From Amycolatopsis roodepoortensis (GTDB taxonomy: Bacteria; Actinomycetota; Actinomycetes; Mycobacteriales; Pseudonocardiaceae), in the NCBI RefSeq assembly GCF_014873915.1, contig NZ_JADBEJ010000005.1, positions 2,232,001 through 2,296,000 on the forward strand: a stretch of 64,000 bases of DNA, in the 5' to 3' direction. How positions within the stretch are numbered: the stretch's first letter is position 1; every line of letters begins with the position of its first letter. The notes beneath the pieces were generated by a model. It was not told where the DNA came from. It saw only the letters and a program-made list of their open reading frames with translations, and did not search any database. Positions 1 through 7,676 of the stretch are shown one piece after another. The translations under genes were made by a program, and so were the position numbers.

Positions 1-3000
1 TCGCCGGGTCGAACGACGCGACGTCCCACGGCATCGCGGGCAGGAAACCGCCGGCGACATGCGTACCCCAGCCGCCATTCCAGTCCGCGCTGACCGGATA
101 CGAAACCGGCACCTGACGCGCTCCCTGCGTCACCACGGCCCGGACGTCCGCCTTCTCCCCGCGTGTCAGCGACGAGGGCCCGGACAGCGTCAGCGCGTCG
201 ACGTTCGGCCGCGTCTCGAACCGCACCGGCTGCGCCTTGTCCCCCGGTTCGAACCGGACCATCGTCCACCCGACGAACCCGCCGTCACCCGGGGCCGCCG
301 CGGGCGACTTCCCGGAGTTGCCGTTCACCAGATACGGCACGCCGTCGACGCGCGAAAGGTTGAAAACGCCCGCGTGCGAGGCGATCGCGGCCGCCTGCTT
401 GCCCGACTCGCGTTCGAAGGCGGTCAGCCAGCCGGTCAGCATGGCGGCTTCCTTGCGGTCGGCCAGCTGTGAATTCCCGGCGGGGCTGGGGTCCTTCACC
501 GGATGGTGCATCGCGACGACGACGCCGCGGATCCGCTTGTCCGCCTTCGCGCCGTCGAGCGCCTCGCGCAGCATCCGGATCTGGTCGAACCCGCCCGCGC
601 GCAGCGAACCACGCGAGGAATCCATCAGCACCAGCCGGATCCCGGCGATGTCGGCGACGCGATGGCTCTCCCCGAACGCCGCCTGGAACTCGGCGAGCCC
701 GTGCCCGCCGTCGGCTTCGTGGTTGCCCGGCACGTAGTACCAGGGCGCCTTGCCGACGAGTTCTTCATCGATGATCGAGCGAGCCAGCACGAAATCGGCG
801 GCCGTACCGCGATCGACGAAGTCACCGTTGATCAGCACGAGATCCGGTTTCGCCGCCACCGCCTCGCGCAGCGCGCGACGGGCCTGGGCGACCAGCGGCC
901 CGTCCGGCTGGTCCGCGGTGAACTGCGCGTCGCTGACCACGGCGATCCGCAGGCCGCCGGTCGCGGCGCCGTCTGTGATCAGCGCCGGGTCACGCGGGGC
1001 CGGATCGGCCGGGACGGCGGCCGCGGGCGCGACCTCGAAGGTGAGGTCGTCGAAGACCAGCCGTCCTTCGTACTGCTGGGCCGGGACGTTCTCGACGGCG
1101 TAGAACTTCGTCAGCCGCTGCCCGTCGGGGAGCCCGGCGGGGATGGCCGCGCGCACGTAGCGCCAACCCGTCCAGTCGACGCTCAGCGACAGATCCACGA
1201 CGGACGGGACGTTGGCGGCGTCACGGAGTTCCGCCCGCAGCCAGGCGCCCTTCGCGTCGCCGTTGACCCACAGGCCGACGCGCTGGCTGCCGGGCGGCAG
1301 CGCGAGCGGCGCCGCCGAGTTGACGTACGCCGCGCGCGTGGCGTTGGTCCCGTTCAGCCGGTAGTCCAGCGCGAGGCCGCGTCCGCCGTCCCGGCCGGGG
1401 GCCTCGGAAAGCGCGGCACCGACGACGGCGGGGAAGACGCTGGCGGACCAGCCCGCCGGGCCGTCCAGTGGAGACGCCACGCGGGACTCCGTGCCGACCG
1501 AAGCCGCCAGATGCGTCACCTTCCCACCGGCGGTGGCGGTGATCGCCGAAGCACCCGACCCCTTGAGCGCGGTGACCGCGAACCCGTCACCGGACGGCTC
1601 GATCTTCACCACCGCGGGGTCGTAATCGAGTTTGACGTCGTCGGGCTCGATCCACGTGCCGTAACCGTCGGCGTCGTAGCCGAACACCTTGAACGTGCTC
1701 TTCGCACCTTCGCCGGACAATGCGACCTGCTCGGTACTCGTGCCCAGGCGGACCGGGGAGCCGAGGACATTCAGCGTGGCCTTGCCCATGACGCCGCCGC
1801 GTTTCGCGTAGACGTCGACGTTCGCGGGCGCGTCCGGCCGGAACCGGTCGGCGTGCGCGGTGAACACGCCGTCGGTCACGGTGCCGCGCAACGGATTCGT
1901 ACTGCGCCACTGGACGTGGGCGTCGACCGCGGCGCCGGTCTCGTCGTGACCTCCGGCGACGAGTTTCCGCGTCAGGCCGGAAAGAACTCGCGTCGCGTCG
2001 GCGGTGTCCTGCGCGGGACGGGGCGCGAATCCGGTCAGGCGTCCGCTTCCCGGCGTGGTCGCGACGCCGATCCCGTTGGGCACCAAGCGTTCCCCGCCGT
2101 CCGACGGCGAGTTGCGGACCAGCGGCGCCTTCTCGCCCTCTTCGCGGGCGAGCATGGTCGACGAGCCGCCGCCGTCGAGGTTGAGGGCGTCGTCCGCGCC
2201 GAGCGACTTCATGTGCCGGGCGAGTTCGAGTTCGGTCATGCCGCGGCTGTCGGCCTGGCGGCCGTCGACCGTCGCCAGCCACATCTTCGTGCCGTCGGCC
2301 GAGAACCCGACCGCGGTCCGCGGGTGCATCGCGACGTTGTCGACCGGCTGCACCGCGCCGTCACGCAGCAGGACCTTGTTGCCGCCGATCGAGACGGACA
2401 GCTTGCCCGCGTCACTCTTCGGCGCGTACGTGACCCCCACCCGGTCGCCGGTCTTCAAGCCGGACAACGTGTCCACGCCACCGTCGCGGGCGAGCAGGAC
2501 CGTCGCACCGGCCGCGATCGGGCCGTCCGCGGGCTGCGGCCGCACCTGTGTCACGACGCCGTCGGAGACCTCGACCTCGACGACGCGCTGGGCACCCGCG
2601 ACCGAAGTCCGCCGCGAGGACGCGCCCCACAGCGGCGTGTAGACGCCGATCGCGTCACCGCTCAGCACGGGACTGTTGAAGTTCGACGCGGGTACGACCC
2701 GGCCGTCGGGCAGGGTGACCGACGCGTCGAGGAACACCTCCGCGAGCCGCGCCTTTCCTTCTTCGGTGATCGACGCGGTCAGGTTGTGGCCGCGCGCGGG
2801 CGCCGTCTGGAGTTTCCCGGCGTCGATGCCGACGCCGATCGGCGCTCCGCTGGCGTTGATGTCGAAGAAGTCCCCGTTGACGCCGGCGACCGCGCCGGCC
2901 CTAAACACCTGCTGCGAAAGCGGTGTCCGCGCGGAAACCGCGCCAGGGCTGAGGTATGTCGGCTTGAGCGTCTTGCTGGTGAGGTCGACGGCGAGGGTGT

Positions 3001-3271
3001 CGCCGCGGATCCAGCCCGCCGGGTCGTACCGGTCGAACTCGGTCAGGCTCAGACCCGGTGCCACGCGCGAAGTCGCGCTCGTGGTGACGAGGCCGTCGTC
3101 GGGCGCGGCCACGGCGTACGCGGACGGGCCCTCCTTCGCCGAGGACGCCGCGGGGGCGGCTTCGATGGGCGCCGGACCGAGCGGAGCGGCCAAGGGATCG
3201 GCGTGCGCCGGTGGGGCGACGAACAATCCGGGCAGCAGGGCAGCGAGCAGCAACAGGCGTGAATTTCTCAC
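1..3271 (-). CDS. Secreted phosphodiester glycosidase / metallophosphoesterase fusion (C-terminus cut by window edge)
   Basis: The open frame starts at a GTG at 3271 and runs off the window start, about 1090 codons visible. It begins with a signal peptide (RNSRLLLLAALLPGLF, then AHA). An NAGPA-type phosphodiester glycosidase domain follows: GDFFD near residue 130, HPRTAVGF near 317, LNLDGGGSSTM near 365. Next come Ig-like or jelly-roll regions, and from about residue 774 a calcineurin-like metallophosphoesterase (VSDAQF, NGDFVDRG, VPGNHE, MHHP). The usual closing GHxH motif reads SHAG near 968, so the metal site may be altered. It is probably exported and hydrolyses sugar-phosphate diesters or wall phosphodiesters; the substrate is inferred. 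The upstream GGGG is a weak ribosome site. The family assignment is firm, the function is not. Confidence 0.85.
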   Translation of the reverse strand, partial: MRNSRLLLLAALLPGLFVAPPAHADPLAAPLGPAPIEAAPAASSAKEGPSAYAVAAPDDGLVTTSATSRVAPGLSLTEFDRYDPAGWIRGDTLAVDLTSKTLKPTYLSPGAVSARTPLSQQVFRAGAVAGVNGDFFDINASGAPIGVGIDAGKLQTAPARGHNLTASITEEGKARLAEVFLDASVTLPDGRVVPASNFNSPVLSGDAIGVYTPLWGASSRRTSVAGAQRVVEVEVSDGVVTQVRPQPADGPIAAGATVLLARDGGVDTLSGLKTGDRVGVTYAPKSDAGKLSVSIGGNKVLLRDGAVQPVDNVAMHPRTAVGFSADGTKMWLATVDGRQADSRGMTELELARHMKSLGADDALNLDGGGSSTMLAREEGEKAPLVRNSPSDGGERLVPNGIGVATTPGSGRLTGFAPRPAQDTADATRVLSGLTRKLVAGGHDETGAAVDAHVQWRSTNPLRGTVTDGVFTAHADRFRPDAPANVDVYAKRGGVMGKATLNVLGSPVRLGTSTEQVALSGEGAKSTFKVFGYDADGYGTWIEPDDVKLDYDPAVVKIEPSGDGFAVTALKGSGASAITATAGGKVTHLAASVGTESRVASPLDGPAGWSASVFPAVVGAALSEAPGRDGGRGLALDYRLNGTNATRAAYVNSAAPLALPPGSQRVGLWVNGDAKGAWLRAELRDAANVPSVVDLSLSVDWTGWRYVRAAIPAGLPDGQRLTKFYAVENVPAQQYEGRLVFDDLTFEVAPAAAVPADPAPRDPALITDGAATGGLRIAVVSDAQFTADQPDGPLVAQARRALREAVAAKPDLVLINGDFVDRGTAADFVLARSIIDEELVGKAPWYYVPGNHEADGGHGLAEFQAAFGESHRVADIAGIRLVLMDSSRGSLRAGGFDQIRMLREALDGAKADKRIRGVVVAMHHPVKDPSPAGNSQLADRKEAAMLTGWLTAFERESGKQAAAIASHAGVFNLSRVDGVPYLVNGNSGKSPAAAPGDGGFVGWTMVRFEPGDKAQPVRFETRPNVDALTLSGPSSLTRGEKADVRAVVTQGARQVPVSYPVSADWNGGWGTHVAGGFLPAMPWDVASFDPA

Positions 3272-3380
3272 GAATTACCCCACGATCGAGTGATAGGCAG
3301 CATCGCTCAGCACAGCGGACGCGAGCCGCCAGGAGAAGACCCCGAGGTGAACGTGAACCGAACGGCGTAGGGCGCGAAGG

Positions 3381-4124
3381 TCAGGGCGTCATGGGCCCGG
3401 CGAGGAAGGTCTCGGCCGCCTCGACGTCACCGGTGATCTTGATACCCGAAGTGGCCAGCTCGATCCGTTGCCACAGCAGCAGATCCAGCTCCTCCGCGGA
3501 CCCTTCGACGACGGCGCCCGCCGCTTCGGCGGGATCCGCCTGCCGCGAGCCGGGGACGTCGGTCTCGCCCGGCGGTGTGATCAACCAGGCGTGTCCGGTG
3601 TCGGATGTCTTCAGCAGCAACGGAACGGTGACCGCCGGCGGGGTGTGCCAGCGCTTCACCTTCGGCAGCATGCCGAGAAGGACCTCGTCCACGCCGTCGG
3701 CGGCGAGGGACGGGTCCAGGGTGTATTCGGTCCCTGCCGCGCGGTGCGCGTCGAGCAGGTGCACCGCGGTCTCGTGGACCTGGCGGCGGAACCAGAAGGA
3801 CTTGGTCTTGGCGGCGGCGGTGAAGTTCCAGGCGCCGTCTTGGGGAGCTGCCTCGCTCAGCGCGTCGATGAGCTCGTCCGCGCTTTCGCGGTACCAGGGG
3901 GCGAGATCCCCGCCCGGTTCGGCGTCGAGGTCCTGCGGGGCGGGCTCGCCGGTGCGCACGATCCCGGCCGCCCAGCGGTGGACGTTGCCGAGGTGGACGA
4001 CCAGGTCACGCAGGCGCCAATCGCCGCAGCACGGCACGGGTGCGGTGTGGTCCCCGGTGCTCGCGACCCGCGCGAAACCGGTGGTGAGCTCCCGCAAGCG
4101 CTCCAGGTACTCGTCCGGTGTCAT
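3381..4124 (-). CDS. Maleylpyruvate isomerase family mycothiol-dependent enzyme
   Basis: A 247-residue cytosolic protein beginning MTPDEYLERLREL. The frame is open further upstream, but this ATG follows a clear GGGGAG site. The N-terminal part has the DinB/MDMPI layout with helices around VVHLGNVHRWAAGIV and ETAVHLLDAHRAAG, whose histidines are the expected metal ligands. The C-terminal half matches the MDMPI C domain. Members use mycothiol as cofactor or have unknown thiol-transfer roles, and actinomycetes carry many paralogues, so the substrate cannot be predicted. It lies upstream of ndk's 3' end on the same strand with no shared operon evident. Confidence 0.85.
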   Translation of the reverse strand: MTPDEYLERLRELTTGFARVASTGDHTAPVPCCGDWRLRDLVVHLGNVHRWAAGIVRTGEPAPQDLDAEPGGDLAPWYRESADELIDALSEAAPQDGAWNFTAAAKTKSFWFRRQVHETAVHLLDAHRAAGTEYTLDPSLAADGVDEVLLGMLPKVKRWHTPPAVTVPLLLKTSDTGHAWLITPPGETDVPGSRQADPAEAAGAVVEGSAEELDLLLWQRIELATSGIKITGDVEAAETFLAGPMTP

Positions 4125-4179
4125 CGTGGCTCCCCAGGTTCGTGGACGGCGCGGCGCTCCCGCGCCGTCCACGATTCTG

Positions 4180-4590
4180 TCAGACCTCGGGGAACCAGAG
4201 CTTGAGCTCGCGCTCGGCCGACTCCGGGGAGTCCGAACCGTGCACCAGGTTGTACTGGGTCTCCAGCGCGAAGTCGCCACGCAGGGTGCCCGGGGTGGCC
4301 TTCTCGACCGGGTCGGTGCCGCCGGCGAGCTGACGGAACGCGGCGATGGCGCGCGGGCCCTCGACGGCGATCGCGACCAGCGGGCCCGAGGTGATGAACT
4401 CGAGGAGGTCGCCGAAGAACGGGCGCTCCTTGTGCTCGGCGTAGTGCTCCTCGGCGACCGAGCGCTCGACGGTGCGCAGTTCGAGGGCGGCGAGCTTCAG
4501 GCCCTTGCGCTCGATGCGAGCGATGACCTCGCCGACGAGGCCGCGCGCGACGCCATCGGGCTTGACGAGGACCAGCGTGCGTTCAGTCAC
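4180..4590 (-). CDS. ndk: Nucleoside diphosphate kinase
   Basis: This 136-residue protein transfers the gamma phosphate from ATP to nucleoside diphosphates through a phosphohistidine. It begins [17 protein letters not shown] and carries the active-site histidine and signature near the C-terminus as [15 protein letters not shown]. Length is normal for the family. In mycobacteria ndk follows folC and the DUF4233 gene. Here they are on the same strand but about 5.6 kb of other genes (HxlR/imine reductase, PhoD, acylase) separates them, suggesting insertion into an ancestral run. Confidence 0.97.
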   Translation of the reverse strand: MTERTLVLVKPDGVARGLVGEVIARIERKGLKLAALELRTVERSVAEEHYAEHKERPFFGDLLEFITSGPLVAIAVEGPRAIAAFRQLAGGTDPVEKATPGTLRGDFALETQYNLVHGSDSPESAERELKLWFPEV

Positions 4591-4654
4591 GGCGGTATTA
4601 CTCCTTGGGTGGGATTCGTGCTATTCGCCCGGAGCCTACTGGGTGCTTCGCCGC

Positions 4655-5002
4655 TCACTTCACTTCGGACCAGGGAATGGCCTCGATCCGTTCGAGGTGC
4701 TCCTCGCCCCACTCCCCGAGCGCGGCCATCGCGGTGTTGAGGGAATCCCCGAACTCCGTCAGCGAATACTCCACCTTCGGCGGAACCTGGTGGTACACCT
4801 CGCGATGCAGCAGTCCGGTGGTCTCCATCTCGCGCAGTTGCAGGATCAGCACCCGCTCGCTGATGCCGGGCACCGCGCGCCGCAACTCCCCGAAACGCAG
4901 CGGCCCGTCCTGGAGGGCGAACAGGATCAGCCCTTTCCATTTGCCGCCCATGACGGCGATCGCGGCGTCGAGGCCGCAGGTGAACGTGCGGTTCTTGGTC
5001 AT
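4655..5002 (-). CDS. HxlR-family winged-helix transcriptional regulator
   Basis: A 115-residue MarR-like DNA-binding protein starting MTKNRTFTCGLDAAI. The frame stays open upstream, but no start codon with a ribosome site lies nearer. The HxlR signature is visible: an N-terminal cysteine (C9), GGKWKGLILFAL, GPLRFGELRRAVPGIS, QLREMETTGLLHR and VEYSLTEFG. It is divergent from the imine-reductase-like gene at 5115, a common regulator-target layout. The shared 112-bp region contains an inverted repeat (5024-5048). The lone N-terminal cysteine is typical of thiol- or quinone-sensing members, so redox or aldehyde sensing is plausible but inferred. Confidence 0.92.
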   Translation of the reverse strand: MTKNRTFTCGLDAAIAVMGGKWKGLILFALQDGPLRFGELRRAVPGISERVLILQLREMETTGLLHREVYHQVPPKVEYSLTEFGDSLNTAMAALGEWGEEHLERIEAIPWSEVK

Positions 5003-5023
5003 CGCCTCACATACCTTTTTGTC

Positions 5024-5048
5024 AGTACCCGGCAAAATAGTAGGTACT
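5024..5048. promoter_or_regulatory. Candidate HxlR operator
   Basis: A perfect 6-bp inverted repeat, AGTACC and GGTACT, separated by 13 bp lies between the divergent HxlR gene (start 5002) and the oxidoreductase gene (start 5115). A TACC direct repeat 10 bp away (5013-5029) overlaps one arm. The position in the shared promoter region suits an autoregulatory site also controlling the reductase. Assignment rests on position and symmetry only. Confidence 0.4.
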
Positions 5049-5114
5049 TGATCGAATGTACGCGACCGCCCAGCATGAGGTCTTCCCGAAGATTTCCTTG
5101 GACTGGAGCGAAAA

Positions 5115-6008
5115 ATGCCGAAGACGCCGGTGACCGTCGTGGGCCTCGGTTCGATGGGTTCAGCCCTGGCGGACGCCTTGCTGGCGGCCGGGCATCCGAC
5201 CACCGTGTGGAACAGGACGGCCTCGAAGGCCGAGCCGCTGATCTCGCGTGGAGCGATCCTGGCCGCGACTGCCGGGGACGCGGTTCGGGCGAGCCCGCTG
5301 ATCATCACGTGCCTGACCACCTACGAAGACACACGCGCGGCCTTGGAAGCGGCCTCACTGACCGGGCGTGCTTTGGTGACCTTGAACAGCGGCTCACCGG
5401 CGGAGGCGCGCCGGATGGCCGAATGGGCGAAAGAGCGCGGCGCGCGCTACCTCGACGGGGCGATCAAGAACGTGCCGTCGGCCGTGGGCGCGCCGGACAC
5501 GCTGCTGTACTACGGCGGCGACAAGGCCGTCTTCGACGAGCACCTGGAGACGTTGCGGGTGCTCGGCGGCGACACCGTCCATCTCGGCGAGGAAACCGAT
5601 CTGGCGGCGCTGTACGAAACGGCCGTCGGCGGCACCCTGCTGCCCGCGCTGGTCGGGTTCTTCCAGGGTGCCGCCGCGCTGCGGTCGCGCGGGCTCGCGG
5701 CCGAGACGCTCCTGCCCTACGCCACCAAGTGGTTCGAGATGATCATCTCGGTGCTTCCGGTGTTCACCAAGGAAATCGACAGCGGCGACTACTCGGAGCC
5801 CGCGTCCTCGGTGGACATCTTCCACGCCGGCGCCGCCGCCGACCTCGGGCTGGCCGAGGAAGGCGTCGACGTCGCGTGGCAGCAGCCGATGCACGACCTC
5901 GTGCGGCGGGCCGTCGAGGCCGGGTACGGCGATCGCAGCATCTCGGTCCTGACCGAACTGCTCAGCGTTGGGGCCGCAGGGTCTTCGACCACAGCGAAGC
6001 GCCCGTAG
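5115..6008 (+). CDS. NAD(P)-dependent imine reductase-like oxidoreductase
   Basis: A 297-residue Rossmann protein of the 3-hydroxyisobutyrate dehydrogenase superfamily. The NADP-binding loop is GLGSMG at residues 10-15, followed by TVWNRTASK (31-38), the NADPH-selective pattern of imine reductases. LDGAIKNVPSAVG at 113-125 corresponds to the substrate-side IRED motif, and the all-alpha C-terminal domain follows. Imine reductases reduce cyclic imines or couple amines with carbonyls using NADPH; the natural substrate is unknown. The gene is divergent from an HxlR regulator and probably controlled by it. Its last 47 bp overlap the 3' end of the convergent phoD-like gene. Confidence 0.88.
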   Translation: MPKTPVTVVGLGSMGSALADALLAAGHPTTVWNRTASKAEPLISRGAILAATAGDAVRASPLIITCLTTYEDTRAALEAASLTGRALVTLNSGSPAEARRMAEWAKERGARYLDGAIKNVPSAVGAPDTLLYYGGDKAVFDEHLETLRVLGGDTVHLGEETDLAALYETAVGGTLLPALVGFFQGAAALRSRGLAAETLLPYATKWFEMIISVLPVFTKEIDSGDYSEPASSVDIFHAGAAADLGLAEEGVDVAWQQPMHDLVRRAVEAGYGDRSISVLTELLSVGAAGSSTTAKRP

Positions 6009-7518
6009 CGTCCCTCAGATCGACAGTGAGCGCGCCGCTCCGTCCGTCGATGTTCACCTCGCCGAAGTGCTGGAAACCGTCGGCGGGCGAGGTGTTCGCG
6101 GCGGGCGGGGCGTGCACGAACACCGCTTCCGGCCCGAACGTCGGGTCGAGGGTGTTCGGGCCGAACGCGCCGGCGTTGAGCGGGCCGGAGACGAACTCCC
6201 AGAACGGGTCGAATTCGGTGAACGACGCGCGATCCGGCGAGTAGTGGTGCGCCGCGGTGTAGTGCACGTCGGCGGTCAGCCAGACGACGTTGCGCACCCG
6301 GCGCCGCGAGATCTCCCGCAGCACCCAGGCGAGTTCGGTCTCGCGACCGCCGGGCGCGCCGGGCAGGCCGTTGGCGACGCCTTCGATGGCCTTGCCGTCC
6401 GGGACGGTGAGGCCGATCGGGAGGTCTGCCTGGATGATCTTCCAGGTGGCGGTGCTGCGGTCGAGCGCGTCGACGAGCCAGCGGGCCTGACGGTCGCCGA
6501 GGACATGGCCCGGTTTGGTCTGGTCCGAGGTGTTGGCGTCCTTGTAGGTCCGCATGTCCAGCACGAAGATCTCGGCGCGGGAGCCGTGCCGGAAGTTGCG
6601 GTACACGCGGCCGTCGACGGCCTGGCGGCGGTCGATCGGGTGCCATTCGTGGAACGCCTGGAACGCGCGGGCGGCGAGCACGTCGACCCGCTTTTCGGTG
6701 TATTCGGGGCGATCGTTGAGGATCTCACCCGGGTACCAGTTGTTCACGACTTCGTGGTCGTCCCACTGGACGTAGGCGGGAACGTTCGCGGTGAAGCGCT
6801 TGAGGTTCTCGTCGAGCAGGTTGTAGGCGAACTGGCCTCGGTACTCGTCGAGCGTCTCGGCGACCTTCGCCTTCTCCGGGGTGACGATGTTGCGCCACAC
6901 GCGCCCGCCGGGCAGCGCGACGGTCTCGGTGAGCGGCCCGTCGGCGTAGACCGTGTCTCCACAGTGGAGGAACAGATCGGGACGGCGGTCGGCCATCGCG
7001 CGGTAGATGGTCATGCCGCCGCGTTCGGGGTTGATGCCCCAGTTCTGCCCGGCGACGTCGCCGGACCACAGCAGCCGGACGTCCGAGCGGCCGACCGGGG
7101 CGGTGGCGAAGCGGCCGGTGACGGCCTCGCTGCGGGTGCGGCCGTCGAGGTCTTCGGCGGTGACGCGGTAGTGGACCTCGGTGCCCGGCATGAGGCCGGC
7201 GACGCGCACCTTGCCGGTGCCGCCGGTCTCCGGGCTCATCACCGGGCCGCGCACGACGCGCGCGTGCCGGAACGACGGATCCCGGGAAACCTCCACGATC
7301 AGCCGCGACGGCCGGTCGGCGCGCGACCAGACGATGCCGGAACCGGTGCTGACGTCGCCCGACTGGACACCGTGGGTGAGCACCGGGCGGTCGCGGCGGA
7401 GGAGCGGGACGGCGTTCGCGGTCGCGGTTCCGGGAAGGAGCAGTCCGCCCGCGACCGCTCCGGCGCCGGTGAGACCGGCTTTGAGCAGTGTGCGGCGGTT
7501 GTGGTGGGTTGCGGTCAT
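5962..7518 (-). CDS. PhoD-family alkaline phosphatase / phosphodiesterase, Tat-exported
   Basis: A 518-residue secreted metalloenzyme. The N-terminus NRRTLLKAGLTGAGAVAGG with the twin arginines at residues 8-9 is a Tat signal, consistent with PhoD folding with metals before export. An N-terminal fibronectin-like PhoD_N domain (VLTHGVQSGDVS) precedes the catalytic domain: LLWSGDVAGQNWG (near 150-161), FLHCGDTVYADG (184-194), WDDHEVVNN (252-260), and TADVHYTAAHHY near 418. PhoD enzymes hydrolyse phosphomono- and diesters, including teichoic acids, to scavenge phosphate. It is divergent from the acylase gene at 7677, and the 158-bp gap shows no clear PHO box. The 3' end overlaps the convergent imine reductase gene. 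Confidence 0.93.
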   Translation of the reverse strand: MTATHHNRRTLLKAGLTGAGAVAGGLLLPGTATANAVPLLRRDRPVLTHGVQSGDVSTGSGIVWSRADRPSRLIVEVSRDPSFRHARVVRGPVMSPETGGTGKVRVAGLMPGTEVHYRVTAEDLDGRTRSEAVTGRFATAPVGRSDVRLLWSGDVAGQNWGINPERGGMTIYRAMADRRPDLFLHCGDTVYADGPLTETVALPGGRVWRNIVTPEKAKVAETLDEYRGQFAYNLLDENLKRFTANVPAYVQWDDHEVVNNWYPGEILNDRPEYTEKRVDVLAARAFQAFHEWHPIDRRQAVDGRVYRNFRHGSRAEIFVLDMRTYKDANTSDQTKPGHVLGDRQARWLVDALDRSTATWKIIQADLPIGLTVPDGKAIEGVANGLPGAPGGRETELAWVLREISRRRVRNVVWLTADVHYTAAHHYSPDRASFTEFDPFWEFVSGPLNAGAFGPNTLDPTFGPEAVFVHAPPAANTSPADGFQHFGEVNIDGRSGALTVDLRDATGASLWSKTLRPQR

Positions 7519-7676
7519 GGCGCGGTTCTATCCCGTGGTCACGGCCGGTGGACCAACGCCGGTTGACCTGGTGATGAACGAACGGGCGGTAGCCGGCTCA
7601 ACCGTTCGGTCGATGCCTCCCCGTGTCGGCGCCGGTACTTTCGATCACGGGGACGATCGATCCGGATGGGGGAACG

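Noticed and set aside
503-3262. Long plus-strand open frame of 919 codons
   Set aside because: It is the antisense shadow of the phosphodiester-glycosidase gene. The protein is Arg/Gly/Val/Asp-rich low complexity without domains, while the minus strand gives clear motifs.
5968-7566. Plus-strand open frame of 532 codons opposite the phoD-like gene
   Set aside because: Shadow of PhoD, whose Tat signal and metal motifs are on the minus strand.
7519-7676. PHO box or phosphate-control site before phoD-like gene
   Set aside because: No pair of GTTCACC-like direct repeats with 11-bp spacing is visible in the gap.
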